Source: Thermoplasmata archaeon
Lineage (GTDB): Archaea; Thermoplasmatota; Thermoplasmata; Halarchaeoplasmatales; Halarchaeoplasmataceae
Assembly: GCA_019594195.1 (NCBI GenBank)
Contig: JAFDTP010000026.1
Location: 1-21,339, forward strand
DNA: 21,339 nucleotides
Reading direction: 5' to 3'
The position numbers and the translations under genes were made by a program. The notes under the pieces are model-generated. The model was given only the letters and a program-made list of their open reading frames with translations. It had not been told where the DNA came from and did not search any database. Of this stretch, positions 8,746 through 17,900 are shown one piece after another (position 1 is the stretch's first letter; the number at the start of each line of letters is the position of its first letter).

Positions 8746-10389
8746 ATGGTAGACATAAAGGCTCCCCGAGGTACTGAATTGACCTGCAAGGGCTGGAAAC
8801 AGGAGGCCATGCTGAGACAGTTGAAAAACAATCTGGAAAATGCTGAGGACCCGGATAATCTTATAGTGTATGGTGGTTCGGGTAAAGCAGCTCGTAACTG
8901 GGAATGTTATGAGCGTATAGTCGAGAGTTTGAAAGAACTAGAAAACGATGAGACTCTAATCGTTCAGAGCGGTAAACCCGTAGGGATATTTCAGACCCAT
9001 GAAAGATCGCCTAGGGTTTTGATAGCTAATTCAAACCTTGTACCAAAATGGTCCAACTGGGATAAATTTTACGAGCTCGAAGATCTAGGACTGATGATGT
9101 ACGGTCAGATGACCGCAGGGAGCTGGTGTTATATCGGTACGCAGGGCATAATACAAGGCACCTACGAGACCTTTGCTGCCGCCGCTCGGAAACATTACGA
9201 CGGCGATCTACAAGGTAAGTTCTGTTTAAGCGGTGGATTAGGAGGCATGGGAGGAGCCCAGCCTCTTTCGATAAAGATGAATGGTGGTGTCGCTTTAGTC
9301 GTTGAGATAGATCCAGATAGGGCAGAGAAAAGATTGGATGCGGGATATTGTGACGTTGTCCTCGAAGATCTCGACGAGGCTTTAGAGGTCTGTCAGAATG
9401 CAAAGGAAGAGGGAGAGGCTAAAGCTGTTGCCCTCATAGGCAATACCGCAGAAACACATCCCGAGATATTGGATAGAGGCATCGTTCCCGACATGGTGAC
9501 TGATCAGACAAGTGCCCACGACGCGATGGCTTACTTTCCCAAAGATATGACCTATCAGGAGGCGCTGGATCTCAAAGAGTCCGATCCAGAGGAGTACAAG
9601 GAGAGGAGCATGGAGTCGATGAAGCTGCACTGCAAGACCATGGTCAAGATGCAGGAAGAGGGATCGATCGCCTTTGATTATGGCAACAACTTGAGAGGTC
9701 AGGCGTACGAGGCGGGCTTAGAGAACGCCTTTGCCTATCCTGGTTTCGTTCCGGCTTACATCCGACCGATGTTCTGTGAAGGTAGAGGCCCATTCAGATG
9801 GATGGCTTTATCTGGCGATCCTCAAGATATATTGAAGACTGACGAAGTTGTGAAGGAACTTTTCTCCGACAACGAACAATTGGTGAATTGGATCGATCTT
9901 GCGCAGGAGAACCTGCCGTGGGAAGGTCTTCCCGCTAGAGTATGTTGGTTGGGATACGGCGAAAGGGAGAAGTTCGCTAAAAGGATAAACGAGATGGTCA
10001 AAGAAGGTGAACTGAAAGCACCTATATCGATAACTAGAGATCACCTAGATACCGGAAGCGTTGCGAGTCCGAACAGGGAAACGGAGAACATGAAGGACGG
10101 GAGTGATGCGGTTGCAGATTGGCCTTTGTTGAACGCTATGTTGAATACGAGTGCCGGAGCCGACAGCATATCCATACACAACGGTGGCGGAGTAGGTATA
10201 GGCCTTTCGACCCATGCTGGTATGGTAGTAGTCGCCGACGGCACGAAGAAGTCTAGAGAGAACATCGAAAGAGTGTTCAAGACGGATCCAGGGATCGGTG
10301 TGGTTAGGCATGCGGATGCAGGATATGAAAAAGCTAGAGAATTCGCTAGAGGGCACGATATAAACATGCCGATGTTGAGAGATGACTAA
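8746..10389 (+). CDS. hutU: Urocanate hydratase
   Basis: Urocanase, the second step of histidine catabolism: urocanate plus water gives 4-imidazolone-5-propionate, with tightly bound NAD+ acting as an electrophile. From the ATG at 8746 the protein has 547 residues, close to the usual 550-560. Landmarks: the N-terminal [16 protein letters not shown] segment, [14 protein letters not shown] at 42-55, [18 protein letters not shown] near 83-100, the glycine-rich NAD-binding [11 protein letters not shown] at 163-173, and [14 protein letters not shown] with C400, the position of the conserved active-site cysteine (Cys410 in the Pseudomonas enzyme). No deletion is seen and it should be active. The next enzyme found here, the formiminotransferase-cyclodeaminase at 12839-14671, lies on the other strand; HutH and HutI are not in the window. 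Confidence 0.97.
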   Translation: MVDIKAPRGTELTCKGWKQEAMLRQLKNNLENAEDPDNLIVYGGSGKAARNWECYERIVESLKELENDETLIVQSGKPVGIFQTHERSPRVLIANSNLVPKWSNWDKFYELEDLGLMMYGQMTAGSWCYIGTQGIIQGTYETFAAAARKHYDGDLQGKFCLSGGLGGMGGAQPLSIKMNGGVALVVEIDPDRAEKRLDAGYCDVVLEDLDEALEVCQNAKEEGEAKAVALIGNTAETHPEILDRGIVPDMVTDQTSAHDAMAYFPKDMTYQEALDLKESDPEEYKERSMESMKLHCKTMVKMQEEGSIAFDYGNNLRGQAYEAGLENAFAYPGFVPAYIRPMFCEGRGPFRWMALSGDPQDILKTDEVVKELFSDNEQLVNWIDLAQENLPWEGLPARVCWLGYGEREKFAKRINEMVKEGELKAPISITRDHLDTGSVASPNRETENMKDGSDAVADWPLLNAMLNTSAGADSISIHNGGGVGIGLSTHAGMVVVADGTKKSRENIERVFKTDPGIGVVRHADAGYEKAREFARGHDINMPMLRDD

Positions 10390-10400
10390 AATCCTCTAAA

Positions 10401-10422
10401 TCTTTCTATTTTTTCTATTTAT
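10401..10422 (+). promoter_or_regulatory. T-rich hutU terminator region and TATA box of the HAD gene
   Basis: After the hutU stop the sequence is T-rich, with a run of six T at 10409-10414 that may end hutU transcription. CTATTTAT at 10415-10422 is a TATA-like box 17-24 bases before the ATG at 10439, consistent with a leaderless or nearly leaderless HAD transcript. No good ribosome binding site is seen. Confidence 0.35.
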
Positions 10423-10438
10423 CCAAGGCATGATATAG

Positions 10439-11080
10439 ATGTTTATCGATCAAGAGCACGATGTAGCCGTAGTTTCCTTCGACGTGGACGGGACTTTGAT
10501 ACCCAAGAGCTTTGCCGACGATTTTTGGTTGAAACTGATCCCTGAGATGTACTCTGAAAGATCCGGTTTGGGTAGGAAAAAGGCTGAGGAAGAATTGTTG
10601 GAAGAGTACGATGAGATGGGCAGAGACGACATAAGGTGGTATCAGCCCGAATATTGGTTTGATAAGTATGGATTTGAAGAAGAACCTAGGAAGGTCCTAG
10701 AAATATATAGAAAAGATTACCAACTATACGATGATGCGGTCGAGGTCGTGGAAGAGCTTTCTAGCGAGTACGAGCTGATAGTCATATCCAACGGTATCAA
10801 GATGTTCATAGAGGTCGGTCTTGGAGAGCTTAAAGCTCATTTTTCTAGACTTTACTCTTCGGTTTCCGACTTCGAGATGAGCAGTAAAACTCCTGCTGTT
10901 TACCGCAAGGTTTGTGAGGATATCGGAGTCGAACCCAAAAGTGTGGTGCATATCGGAGATGATCTGGAGAACGATAAGATCCCTGCTGAAGAAGCTGGTA
11001 TGAGGTCATATCTTTTGGATAGAGAAGGTAGATACGATGACGGTATCAATGATCTAAAAGAGCTGTTGGACTTCTTATGA
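10439..11080 (+). CDS. HAD superfamily hydrolase
   Basis: A 213-residue haloacid dehalogenase-like phosphatase with all four motifs: motif I FDVDGTL with nucleophile D15 and general acid D17; motif II serine S117 in VISNGIK; motif III K150 in SSKTPAVY; motif IV HIGDDLENDK at 171-180 with D174, D175 and D179 for magnesium. The cap inserted between motifs I and II (about 25-95) is helical, the C1 type seen in phosphoglycolate phosphatase-like and 2-haloacid dehalogenase-like members. The substrate cannot be told from sequence; a small phosphorylated metabolite is likely. Its stop codon (11078-11080) directly abuts the stop of the convergent phosphatase gene (11081-11083), with no base between them. 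Confidence 0.88.
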   Translation: MFIDQEHDVAVVSFDVDGTLIPKSFADDFWLKLIPEMYSERSGLGRKKAEEELLEEYDEMGRDDIRWYQPEYWFDKYGFEEEPRKVLEIYRKDYQLYDDAVEVVEELSSEYELIVISNGIKMFIEVGLGELKAHFSRLYSSVSDFEMSSKTPAVYRKVCEDIGVEPKSVVHIGDDLENDKIPAEEAGMRSYLLDREGRYDDGINDLKELLDFL

Positions 11081-11905
11081 CTAAGGATTGTCTATCAACT
11101 CTATCTTGGGATCTTTAACGTGAGCATATTTTCCTTGGTTCCCTCCTCTGTAATTTGACACAGAAAATATGGATAGAAGTCTTTTATCGAAATAGTATTT
11201 GTATCCTTTTTTATGAACTTCGTGGGCCCTGATGATCATGGAAAGCCCGTTCTCCTCTAGAAAGTCTTTCACAGCACCCTCTCCGTAGAGCTCGAATCCA
11301 CCTCTTTTGCGGTTGGGGGCGAACTCCCAGATATCTTCGCTCGGATCATTCCAGAACATCTCTCTGTATAGATCGTCGTCGTGATCGAGTTCATCTATTT
11401 GAGATAGTGAAGTGACTCCATTAGGTATGCCGCCGTGGACAGCAAAATATTTTCCAGCTATGACCGCAGCCACAGGCATCTTTTCGTAAAGGTCGAGTAT
11501 CTCTGCGAAGAGATCCCTAGAATATCTCCTATTCACTTCATTTAAGAAACCATACTTTTGGTTCATACTTTCGGTCTCGTGATTTCCTCTTAACAGTATC
11601 ACCTTTTTTGGCTCCTGTATCTTCATAGATAATACATAGGCCAGATTTTCGAGCTGTTTTTCCCCTCTATCAACATAATCACCTAGATAAACTATCGGCA
11701 TGTCTTCTTTGAGAGCTCTGTCAGCGGGTACTTTAGCTGATCGTAGATCACCGTGAGTGTCTCCGACTACGAAGAATTCGTTTTCATCCTTTTCCACGAG
11801 GTTTTCATTTTCTAAGGCGTTTTTTGCCTGCTTTATCAGTTCAAAATAATTTTGTTGGGAGATCTTGTCGATGCCTTGGTCTAATATCTCGTTGATTAAG
11901 TTCAT
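11081..11905 (-). CDS. PPP-family (PP1/PP2A-like) serine/threonine protein phosphatase
   Basis: A metallophosphoesterase of the PPP type, with 274 residues from ATG 11905. It carries the full set of metal and phosphate motifs: GDTHGD at 48-53, GDYVDRG at 75-81, RGNHE at 106-110, HGG at 157-159, WNDP at 185-188 and RAHE at 226-229, then FSVSNYRGG at about 247-255, which corresponds to the SAPNYCG loop of eukaryotic PP1. This completeness places it nearer the PP1/PP2A group than generic calcineurin-like esterases. It probably removes phosphate from protein serine or threonine; no partner kinase is visible nearby. A GTG six bases upstream (11911) is an alternative start. A TATA-like box (11938-11930) about 25 bases upstream suggests a leaderless message. 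Confidence 0.93.
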   Translation of the reverse strand: MNLINEILDQGIDKISQQNYFELIKQAKNALENENLVEKDENEFFVVGDTHGDLRSAKVPADRALKEDMPIVYLGDYVDRGEKQLENLAYVLSMKIQEPKKVILLRGNHETESMNQKYGFLNEVNRRYSRDLFAEILDLYEKMPVAAVIAGKYFAVHGGIPNGVTSLSQIDELDHDDDLYREMFWNDPSEDIWEFAPNRKRGGFELYGEGAVKDFLEENGLSMIIRAHEVHKKGYKYYFDKRLLSIFSVSNYRGGNQGKYAHVKDPKIELIDNP

Positions 11906-11928
11906 CGTCACTAAATTATGTGAAAATC

Positions 11929-11939
11929 CTTATTTGTAT
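11929..11939 (-). promoter_or_regulatory. Probable TATA box of the PPP phosphatase gene
   Basis: On the minus strand ATACAAATAAGG lies about 24-34 bases before ATG 11905, in the short gap after the upstream GNAT gene. There is no ribosome binding site, so the message is probably leaderless and independent of the gene above. Confidence 0.4.
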
Positions 11940-11952
11940 GTTGTTGGTCGTT

Positions 11953-12765
11953 TTAATCCAATTCTTCAAGTTCCTTCACGATGAGATGCTTTAGTTCTTC
12001 CTTGCTCTTCCTCATGTGTTCGATCTCCTCTCCATTCAAGAAGAGCCAGTTCCAGTCCCAACCTCTTTTCGAGAACTTTACAGCTTCTTTTTTCGTGTCT
12101 ATCCTGTGAGCTCGGAATACGATCCTGTCATCATCCAATTCTGAAACGGCTTTTTTTACCTTTTCATGGTCGTTTATACTGTAGGGGCATCTATTGCTGT
12201 AACCGAGTTCTACGGTTAATCTTCCTTTTTCCAAGAGATCCTCGGGCTCGAAATTCGGTCCCAACAACTCAGGTTTCTTTCCTTTCGGATCGAAGGGCAT
12301 CCACATCAATGAGATGTAGTCTTGAGAATCCACTTCAGAAAAACCTACATCTTCGAACATCTTTATAGTAAAGTGTACTGGATGATCCCATGCTATCGCG
12401 GCAGCGCCTTCAAAATCACTTTTCATCTTGTCTATCGCTGCTTCCAACAATTCTTTTTCAACAGTTTGATGCTCATCATCTTGACCTCGAGATGCCCAGT
12501 GAAAACACATTATAACCGCGAGGTTTTCCCCTTCGATAGGATAAGGCGCTTTTTCTACAGGCATGTATTCTATGAAACCTGTAGGTTTTCCCTCCTGGTA
12601 AAGGACGATGCCTTCCATCCCGTGTTTTAGCAACTCCCTTCTCCATTTCAGAACGGGAGAGATGTCACAGGAAAAATCTGTGTGTTCGACTTCGAGACCA
12701 CCGGGACAGCATATCACGTCCGAAACATTTTCGGAAGTTATCCTTCTGAGTTCACCTTCTAACAT
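11953..12765 (-). CDS. GNAT-like acetyltransferase with C-terminal YoaP-like (thioredoxin-fold) domain
   Basis: A protein of 270 residues from ATG 12765; a TTG three bases upstream is a poorer start. The N-terminal half (about 1-160) looks like a GNAT acyltransferase: GIVLYQEGKPTGFIEYMPV forms the central strands, and the following helix and the MFEDVGFSEVD motif match the C-terminal part of the fold. The C-terminal part contains LGYSNRCPYS, with CPYS at 193-196, like the start of a thioredoxin or glutaredoxin fold, and WNWLFLNGEEIEH near 237-249. This GNAT plus YoaP-like domain order is a known architecture of unknown role. The N-terminus also carries adjacent cysteines (VICCPGG). Substrate unknown; redox-linked acyl transfer is speculation. 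A TATA-like box lies 25-32 bases upstream. Confidence 0.75.
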   Translation of the reverse strand: MLEGELRRITSENVSDVICCPGGLEVEHTDFSCDISPVLKWRRELLKHGMEGIVLYQEGKPTGFIEYMPVEKAPYPIEGENLAVIMCFHWASRGQDDEHQTVEKELLEAAIDKMKSDFEGAAAIAWDHPVHFTIKMFEDVGFSEVDSQDYISLMWMPFDPKGKKPELLGPNFEPEDLLEKGRLTVELGYSNRCPYSINDHEKVKKAVSELDDDRIVFRAHRIDTKKEAVKFSKRGWDWNWLFLNGEEIEHMRKSKEELKHLIVKELEELD

Positions 12766-12789
12766 CAATTAGGTATAATATCCGGGCAG

Positions 12790-12797
12790 ATTAAAAC
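12790..12797 (-). promoter_or_regulatory. Probable TATA box of the GNAT-YoaP gene
   Basis: GTTTTAAT on the minus strand lies 25-32 bases before ATG 12765, the position expected for a leaderless archaeal transcript. T-rich minus-strand sequence just upstream (about 12798-12826) may end transcription of the formiminotransferase gene. Confidence 0.4.
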
Positions 12798-12838
12798 TTT
12801 TTTAAAGAGAAATGATAGAAAAGGTTTTGAGAACCGCT

Positions 12839-14671
12839 CTACAACCTGTCTTCTGCTTTCTGTATCACTTTAGACTTTTTCTTCCCGTATTCTTCTTTCA
12901 GCTTTTCGCACTCTTCAAGCATCTCTTCAACAAAATCTTCATCTTCTATGTCACCTAGGTTTATCTTGACATTAGCTATCCCGCCTACAACGCCTGAATA
13001 CGCCATCTGTGCCGCGACCAGTGCGTCGCTCACTGCATCTTTCTTTCCGTGTTCAGCTGCCTTGTCAGCGAGATCTATGACTTTTGCGGAAGTTTTAGCG
13101 GTATCCATCGGAACTTCAACAGCGTGTTTCAAACCTTCCTGCATAGCCTCTTTTCTCTTTTTTCTTTCTTCTTCTGTAGACTTAGGCATCCTTTTGGCTT
13201 CCATGTACTTGTCGAAAGCGTTCGTGTCTTCATCCACGGCTTTCAACAACTCGTCCTTCAACTCCTGTGCCTCTTCGGCCACTGGCATAAGTAAAGGATC
13301 TATATCTTCAGTACCTCTTCCCCCTGTAGATAGATTAGACACCATGGAGGATAAAGCTGCACCGATAGAACCAGATAGGGCTGCGATGCTCCCTCCTCCC
13401 GGAGTGGAAGAATCTCTAGAGACTTCGTTGACGAGATCTTCGATATCCATCTCTACAAGGGCATCATCTGGTTTCATAGGACCTCCTATCAATTTCTCTT
13501 CTGGATCGAACTCTGCAACATCTCTCAGACCGAGTGATTGTATCGCAGTCTCTATTATATCTTCTTCAGGGATACCTTTGGTCTGGTTCATCTTTTCGAG
13601 GTAATATTTACCGGTCTGAAGGAGGGCTTCATAGGGGGCCAATCCGACTATCTCACTCCCGGTCACTCTAACTCCCATCTTTCTGGCTCTTCCCCTTGCA
13701 AATTCATATACGTCGTGCAGACTGGTTTCTTTAAAATCGGTGAGATTTACGGATATCTGAGCCCTCTCGTATTCATCGACATACCAGCCGATAGCCTTGC
13801 AGTGATCGAATTTCCCTCTCTGTTTGACCGCTTTACCCGCAAGATCATCAACATCGTAATCGTACTCTTTCTCAAGGAATCCTTTCAGATCATAACCATG
13901 TTCCTTTTCAGTGTGTTCTTTGACTTCCTGAAATGAATCGCCTACGAACTCACATTCACCGCACGGGAACTCTTCATCCCCGTACCTGACTATACTGCCC
14001 TTCCAATAGTGCTGGTCCGGACTGTTCTCTCTCTTAGCTCTTCCTCTCCTCCTCATCTCGAGAGCTATGTCCCATGCGATCTTTTTGTTCTTCGTATTTA
14101 GATTTATATTGTAAGCTATCAAGAACTCTCTTGCACCGATCACCGTAGCTCCCGTTTTTTTGACTTTATCGTTCCATTCTGCCGGTCCGTAATCGGGTTC
14201 CCACTCTGGATCTAGAAGCTTTTCGTCGAGTCCTTCGTATTGGCCGCTCCTTATGGCGGCAAGATTTTCTCTTTTAGGCTCCGAAGCGGCTTCTTCGTAA
14301 AGATAAACCGGGATATCTAGCTCGTCTCCTACCTTAGCCCCGAGTTCTTTAGCTATCTTCACACAGTCTTCCATCGTGGTGCCTTTTACCGGTACGAAAG
14401 GACATACATCTGTGGCTCCCATCCTAGGATGGCTCCCCTCGTGTTGGCTCATGTCGATCAGTTCGGCTGCTTTCTTTATCGCTTCGAAAGCAGCTTTCTT
14501 CGCACCTTCAGGAGGTCCGACGAAGGTGACAACGGTCCTGTTAGTGTCTTCTCCCATATCAATATCCTTGACCTCTACATCGTCGAAAGCCTCGATCTGA
14601 TCTGTGATATCGTTTATAACGCTCTGATCACGCCCCTCTGAAAAGTTAGGTACACATTCTACGAGCTCCAT
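12839..14671 (-). CDS. ftcD: Fused glutamate formiminotransferase / formimidoyltetrahydrofolate cyclodeaminase
   Basis: A 610-residue bifunctional enzyme that moves the formimino group of formiminoglutamate to a folate-type carrier and then cyclises it to the methenyl form with release of ammonia. Counting from ATG 14671: the N-terminal transferase begins ELVECVPNFSEG and has SQHEGSHPRMG at about 75-85, containing the histidine equivalent to His82 of the mammalian enzyme. The second transferase subdomain includes KAIGWYVDEYERAQISVNLTD at about 292-312. The cyclodeaminase (about 405-610) has the TPGGGSIAALSG motif at 423-434. Between the transferase subdomains lies an insert of about 75 residues with a C2H2-like finger (C237, C240, H253, H258). 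A TTG at 14689 is possible, but GGTGG at 14681-14677 supports 14671. It stands alone, with a TATA box about 30 bases upstream. Confidence 0.95.
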   Translation of the reverse strand: MELVECVPNFSEGRDQSVINDITDQIEAFDDVEVKDIDMGEDTNRTVVTFVGPPEGAKKAAFEAIKKAAELIDMSQHEGSHPRMGATDVCPFVPVKGTTMEDCVKIAKELGAKVGDELDIPVYLYEEAASEPKRENLAAIRSGQYEGLDEKLLDPEWEPDYGPAEWNDKVKKTGATVIGAREFLIAYNINLNTKNKKIAWDIALEMRRRGRAKRENSPDQHYWKGSIVRYGDEEFPCGECEFVGDSFQEVKEHTEKEHGYDLKGFLEKEYDYDVDDLAGKAVKQRGKFDHCKAIGWYVDEYERAQISVNLTDFKETSLHDVYEFARGRARKMGVRVTGSEIVGLAPYEALLQTGKYYLEKMNQTKGIPEEDIIETAIQSLGLRDVAEFDPEEKLIGGPMKPDDALVEMDIEDLVNEVSRDSSTPGGGSIAALSGSIGAALSSMVSNLSTGGRGTEDIDPLLMPVAEEAQELKDELLKAVDEDTNAFDKYMEAKRMPKSTEEERKKRKEAMQEGLKHAVEVPMDTAKTSAKVIDLADKAAEHGKKDAVSDALVAAQMAYSGVVGGIANVKINLGDIEDEDFVEEMLEECEKLKEEYGKKKSKVIQKAEDRL

Positions 14672-14696
14672 ATTATCCACCTTTCTCAATATCGAG

Positions 14697-14705
14697 AAAT
14701 ATAAG
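14697..14705 (-). promoter_or_regulatory. Probable TATA box of ftcD
   Basis: CTTATATTT on the minus strand lies 26-34 bases before ATG 14671. Transcription would begin only a few bases before the ATG, which would leave little of the GGTGG ribosome binding site in the message; a slightly earlier start is possible. Confidence 0.5.
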
Positions 14706-14962
14706 GAAGATAAAAAGATTTTGGAGTGTACATCCTTCTTTATCGTAGTAGCAGGTCCATATCGATATTTAGAGTTCCGATATCTTCTTTTTACTAGGCT
14801 ACATACCCAAAAATTATTAATTTTCCAAATGCATAGAGAAGACCCTAATAGTCTCTATAAGCAGAAAAAACAATAAACACCTTTGTTATGGGTGTTTGGG
14901 ACCCAAGATATTTATGGAATTTGGAAATGCTAAGTATGTCTTAATAATCCAGGGGTGAAAGA
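14706..14962 (+). other. Gene-free divergent intergenic region rich in inverted repeats
   Basis: This is the longest gene-free stretch, between ftcD and the giant repeat protein. I see no convincing coding region, tRNA or riboswitch in it. It does hold several symmetric elements: ATATCGATAT at 14759-14768; AAAATTA-T-TAATTTT at 14810-14824; the arms TTTCCAAAT (14822-14830) and ATTTGGAAA (14919-14927); a hairpin AAACACC/GGTGTTT at 14875-14897 with a nine-base loop; and TTGGG-A-CCCAA at 14896-14906, touching the likely TATA box. These could be operators, or a small RNA started from the AT-rich box near 14811-14820. Confidence 0.5.
14896..14958 (+). promoter_or_regulatory. Promoter, possible operator and ribosome binding site of the giant repeat protein gene
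   Basis: ATATTTAT at 14908-14915 is the likely TATA box. The 11-base inverted repeat TTGGGACCCAA (14896-14906) lies immediately before it, where a repressor or activator could act. The predicted leader is about 27 bases. AGGGGTGA at 14951-14958 is a strong ribosome binding site four bases before the GTG at 14963, which decides in favour of that GTG over the in-frame ATG at 15005. Confidence 0.5.
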
Positions 14963-17900
14963 GTGTGCGGTAAATATCTCAAAGCTAGACAACTCGCAAA
15001 AGAAATGGAAGAGAAGGCGAAGAAAACCGCCGAGATGAAAGAAGAGGCTCAAAACCAGAAAGAAAGGGCGGAAGAGGTCTTAGAAAGCATCGACTCTTTA
15101 GAATCCGATATCGATCTCGAAGGTTTGAAAGCTAACTTCGAAGAAGGTGAAGAAAAGTTAGATGATAAAGATTTTGAGGAAGCATTCGACATCTTTAGCG
15201 ATATAATCGAAGAGATACAAGATGTCGTTTCGTCTAAAATAGATGATATCTTCGATCCTATACGAGATACTCTCGATGAAATCGAAGACGATGATAATAT
15301 AAAATCATTGAAAGAAGATATGGATGAAGCTGAGGAGATGATCCAAGAAGCTGATATGGAAAAAGCACTTGATAAAGCTATAGAAGTCGACGAAAAGATC
15401 GACGAAGTATTGGAAGAAAAACTCGAGGACGAGATATTGAATCTCGAGTCACTTTTTGATAAACTCGAGGGCAAAGGCCGGATCATCGAGGACACGCAGG
15501 AACTGCTTTCCAAGGCAGAATATTCCTTTGAGGCCGATGATTACAAGAGAGCTTTCTCTTTACTAGGCGAGGCTAAAGAGGCTCTAGAGGGGGATGTTGA
15601 TGGTCACATCAAAGAGATAGTCGAGACTTTAGAGGAGCGAATAGAAAGATTACGGGATGAGGGAGAACACCTTGAAGATATCGAAGGATCACTAGAAAAA
15701 GGCAAGTCGAAAATAGATGAGAACTTGATCGAAGGTTGGAGGATAATAGACGAAAAATCCGAAGAAGTCAACAGAATATATTGCGAAGAGATACTTTCAG
15801 AGGGGGTAGAAACTCTAGAAAAAGAGATAGAAGAAGCGAAGGATATAGGTGCACCCACCGAACCATTTGAAGAATTGAGGGATAAAGCCGAGGACCTTCT
15901 GGAAAAAAACGATGTCGTTGAGCTCGAAGATATTTTAGAAGATTCTTTTGAGAAGATCGAGGAAGCGAAATTTGACAAGGTTTTGAACACGATCGCTGAG
16001 TCTAGAGAAGACTTCATCAAGGCTAAGGAGATGGGTGCAGACATCGAAAGGCCCATGGAACTTTTGAAAAAAGCTAGAAATTGCCTAAAAAATGATGATT
16101 ATAAGGAAGCACTCGAATGGGCAAGAAAAGGTAGAGAAAAAGTTCAAGACCTTACAAAGAAATTAGATGAAATAAAAGATGAGATACAGAATAAGAGTGA
16201 AGAGATAAATACATTAGAAGAAACTCTGAACGAAGATTTTTCTTCACTGCGAGAACTCACCGACGATGCAAGGTCCATGCTGGAGAAAAAATCTCCTGAG
16301 AAAGCGGTCTCTAAGCTTGAGGAACTAGATGAGAAGATCGAAGAGACCTCTAAGTCTAAGGTCCAGGACTTATTGGATGAGTTCGAAGAACTCAATGAAA
16401 CAGCAAAGGATTTAGGTTTGGATGTTGGTGACCTTTCGAAGCAGCAGGTCGAGTGTAAAAGGAAACTCGTTTCGTCGGACTATATGGAAGCGGCCAGCAT
16501 GGCTATAAGTGGTAAAGAAAATGTGGAGAAGAAAGTTTTGGACAAGGTCCACGACGAAAAAGAAAAGATATCTGATGAACTAGATGAGATAAGTCACCTA
16601 GATGACATGTTCCGTGAGATAGAGGAACTGGTCAAAACTGTAGAGGATAACCTTCAAGAGGATTCGACGATAAAAGCCGCATCTAACATAAAAGACGCTA
16701 GGGATAAGCTGGAGGAAAGTACAAAAGAGATCAGCGAGAAGATCCTACGTGAATTTACCGCCGGCGTTAAAAGACTTGAGGATATCGGCTTTGAATTATA
16801 CCAAATTGAAAAATACCAGGATAGAGCTGATGACGCGGAAAAACGAATCGAGGAAGGTGAAGCAAAGGAATCTCTTGATATCTTACTCGAATTCATACCT
16901 GAATTCACAAAAGAACTGCTGGAGGCATCGGGCGAGGAGTTGAAGAAAGCTGAAAAAGCCGGAGTCGATGTGAGTGAATTAAATAATACATTTGAAAGGT
17001 CTGAAAAGAAACTCGAAGATTACAAATTTACTGAATCTATAGAGTCGTTTATCACGGTGTTAGAGGACGCGAGAAATAGAAGGCAAGAAAGAGAGGAGGC
17101 CTACGAGAAGATAAAAGAAGGCGCCTCTAAACTTTCATCGCTGGAAGGTAACAAAAAAGATGATGAATTAGGATCTATCAAAAACAAACTTGAAGAGGCA
17201 AAAGAGGTTTTTCGGGCAAGGAAGTACTCCGATTCCATGAAAAAATCCGAAGAAGCGCTGGATCTACTCAAGAAGTTTGAGGAAGAGGATAAGTTCTTCG
17301 AAATTAAAGAGGAGTTGAAGAGAAGGTTAGAAAGGATTGCTGAACTGGACATCATAGAGGAAGGCTTTGAAGACTTCGACGATGGATTAGAGGAGATCGA
17401 AGAGATCGAGGAAAAAGAGGGGATTTCAAAGGCTCAAGATAAGGTGCAAAAAAAGCTCTCTGAACTAGATGAGGTCCTGCTTGAAAAACTCGGCGAAAAG
17501 ATCAGCGATGTGAATGAATCTGTAGAAGCAGCAGGTAAGATGGGATTCGATGTAGAAGACCATAAAAGTGATCTAAAAAAGCTGGAGTCCTATAAAGACC
17601 AGGGAAGGTCTTTAGAGGCTTTAGAAACTCTAGAGAACGTTGTCGACGAACTCAAAAACAAAAAAGATAAGGGTGAGAAGGCCAGGGAGAAGTTAGATGA
17701 AGTGAAAGGCAAGCTAAAAAAGGCAAAGATCATGGGTGCGGAGACCGGCGGTATAAAAGATATTTTGGATCAAGCTCGTGATGATCTTATCAATGATAGA
17801 TATTCTGACTGTCTCGACAAGATACACATGGCTGAAGAGAAGATCGCAGGTTCCAAAGAAGCCAGAGTAACGCAGATAATAAAAGAATTTGAGGAGAAGA

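Noticed and set aside
12948..13604. Plus-strand open frame of 218 codons opposite ftcD
   Set aside because: It mirrors a conserved cyclodeaminase region and has the Ser-rich composition of an antisense frame.
8746..14671. A hut operon
   Set aside because: hutU and ftcD lie on opposite strands with three other genes between and separate promoters.
14875..14906. Riboswitch or CRISPR-like repeat in the ftcD/giant gene spacer
   Set aside because: Only single short hairpins are present, with no repeated unit and spacers and no known aptamer core.
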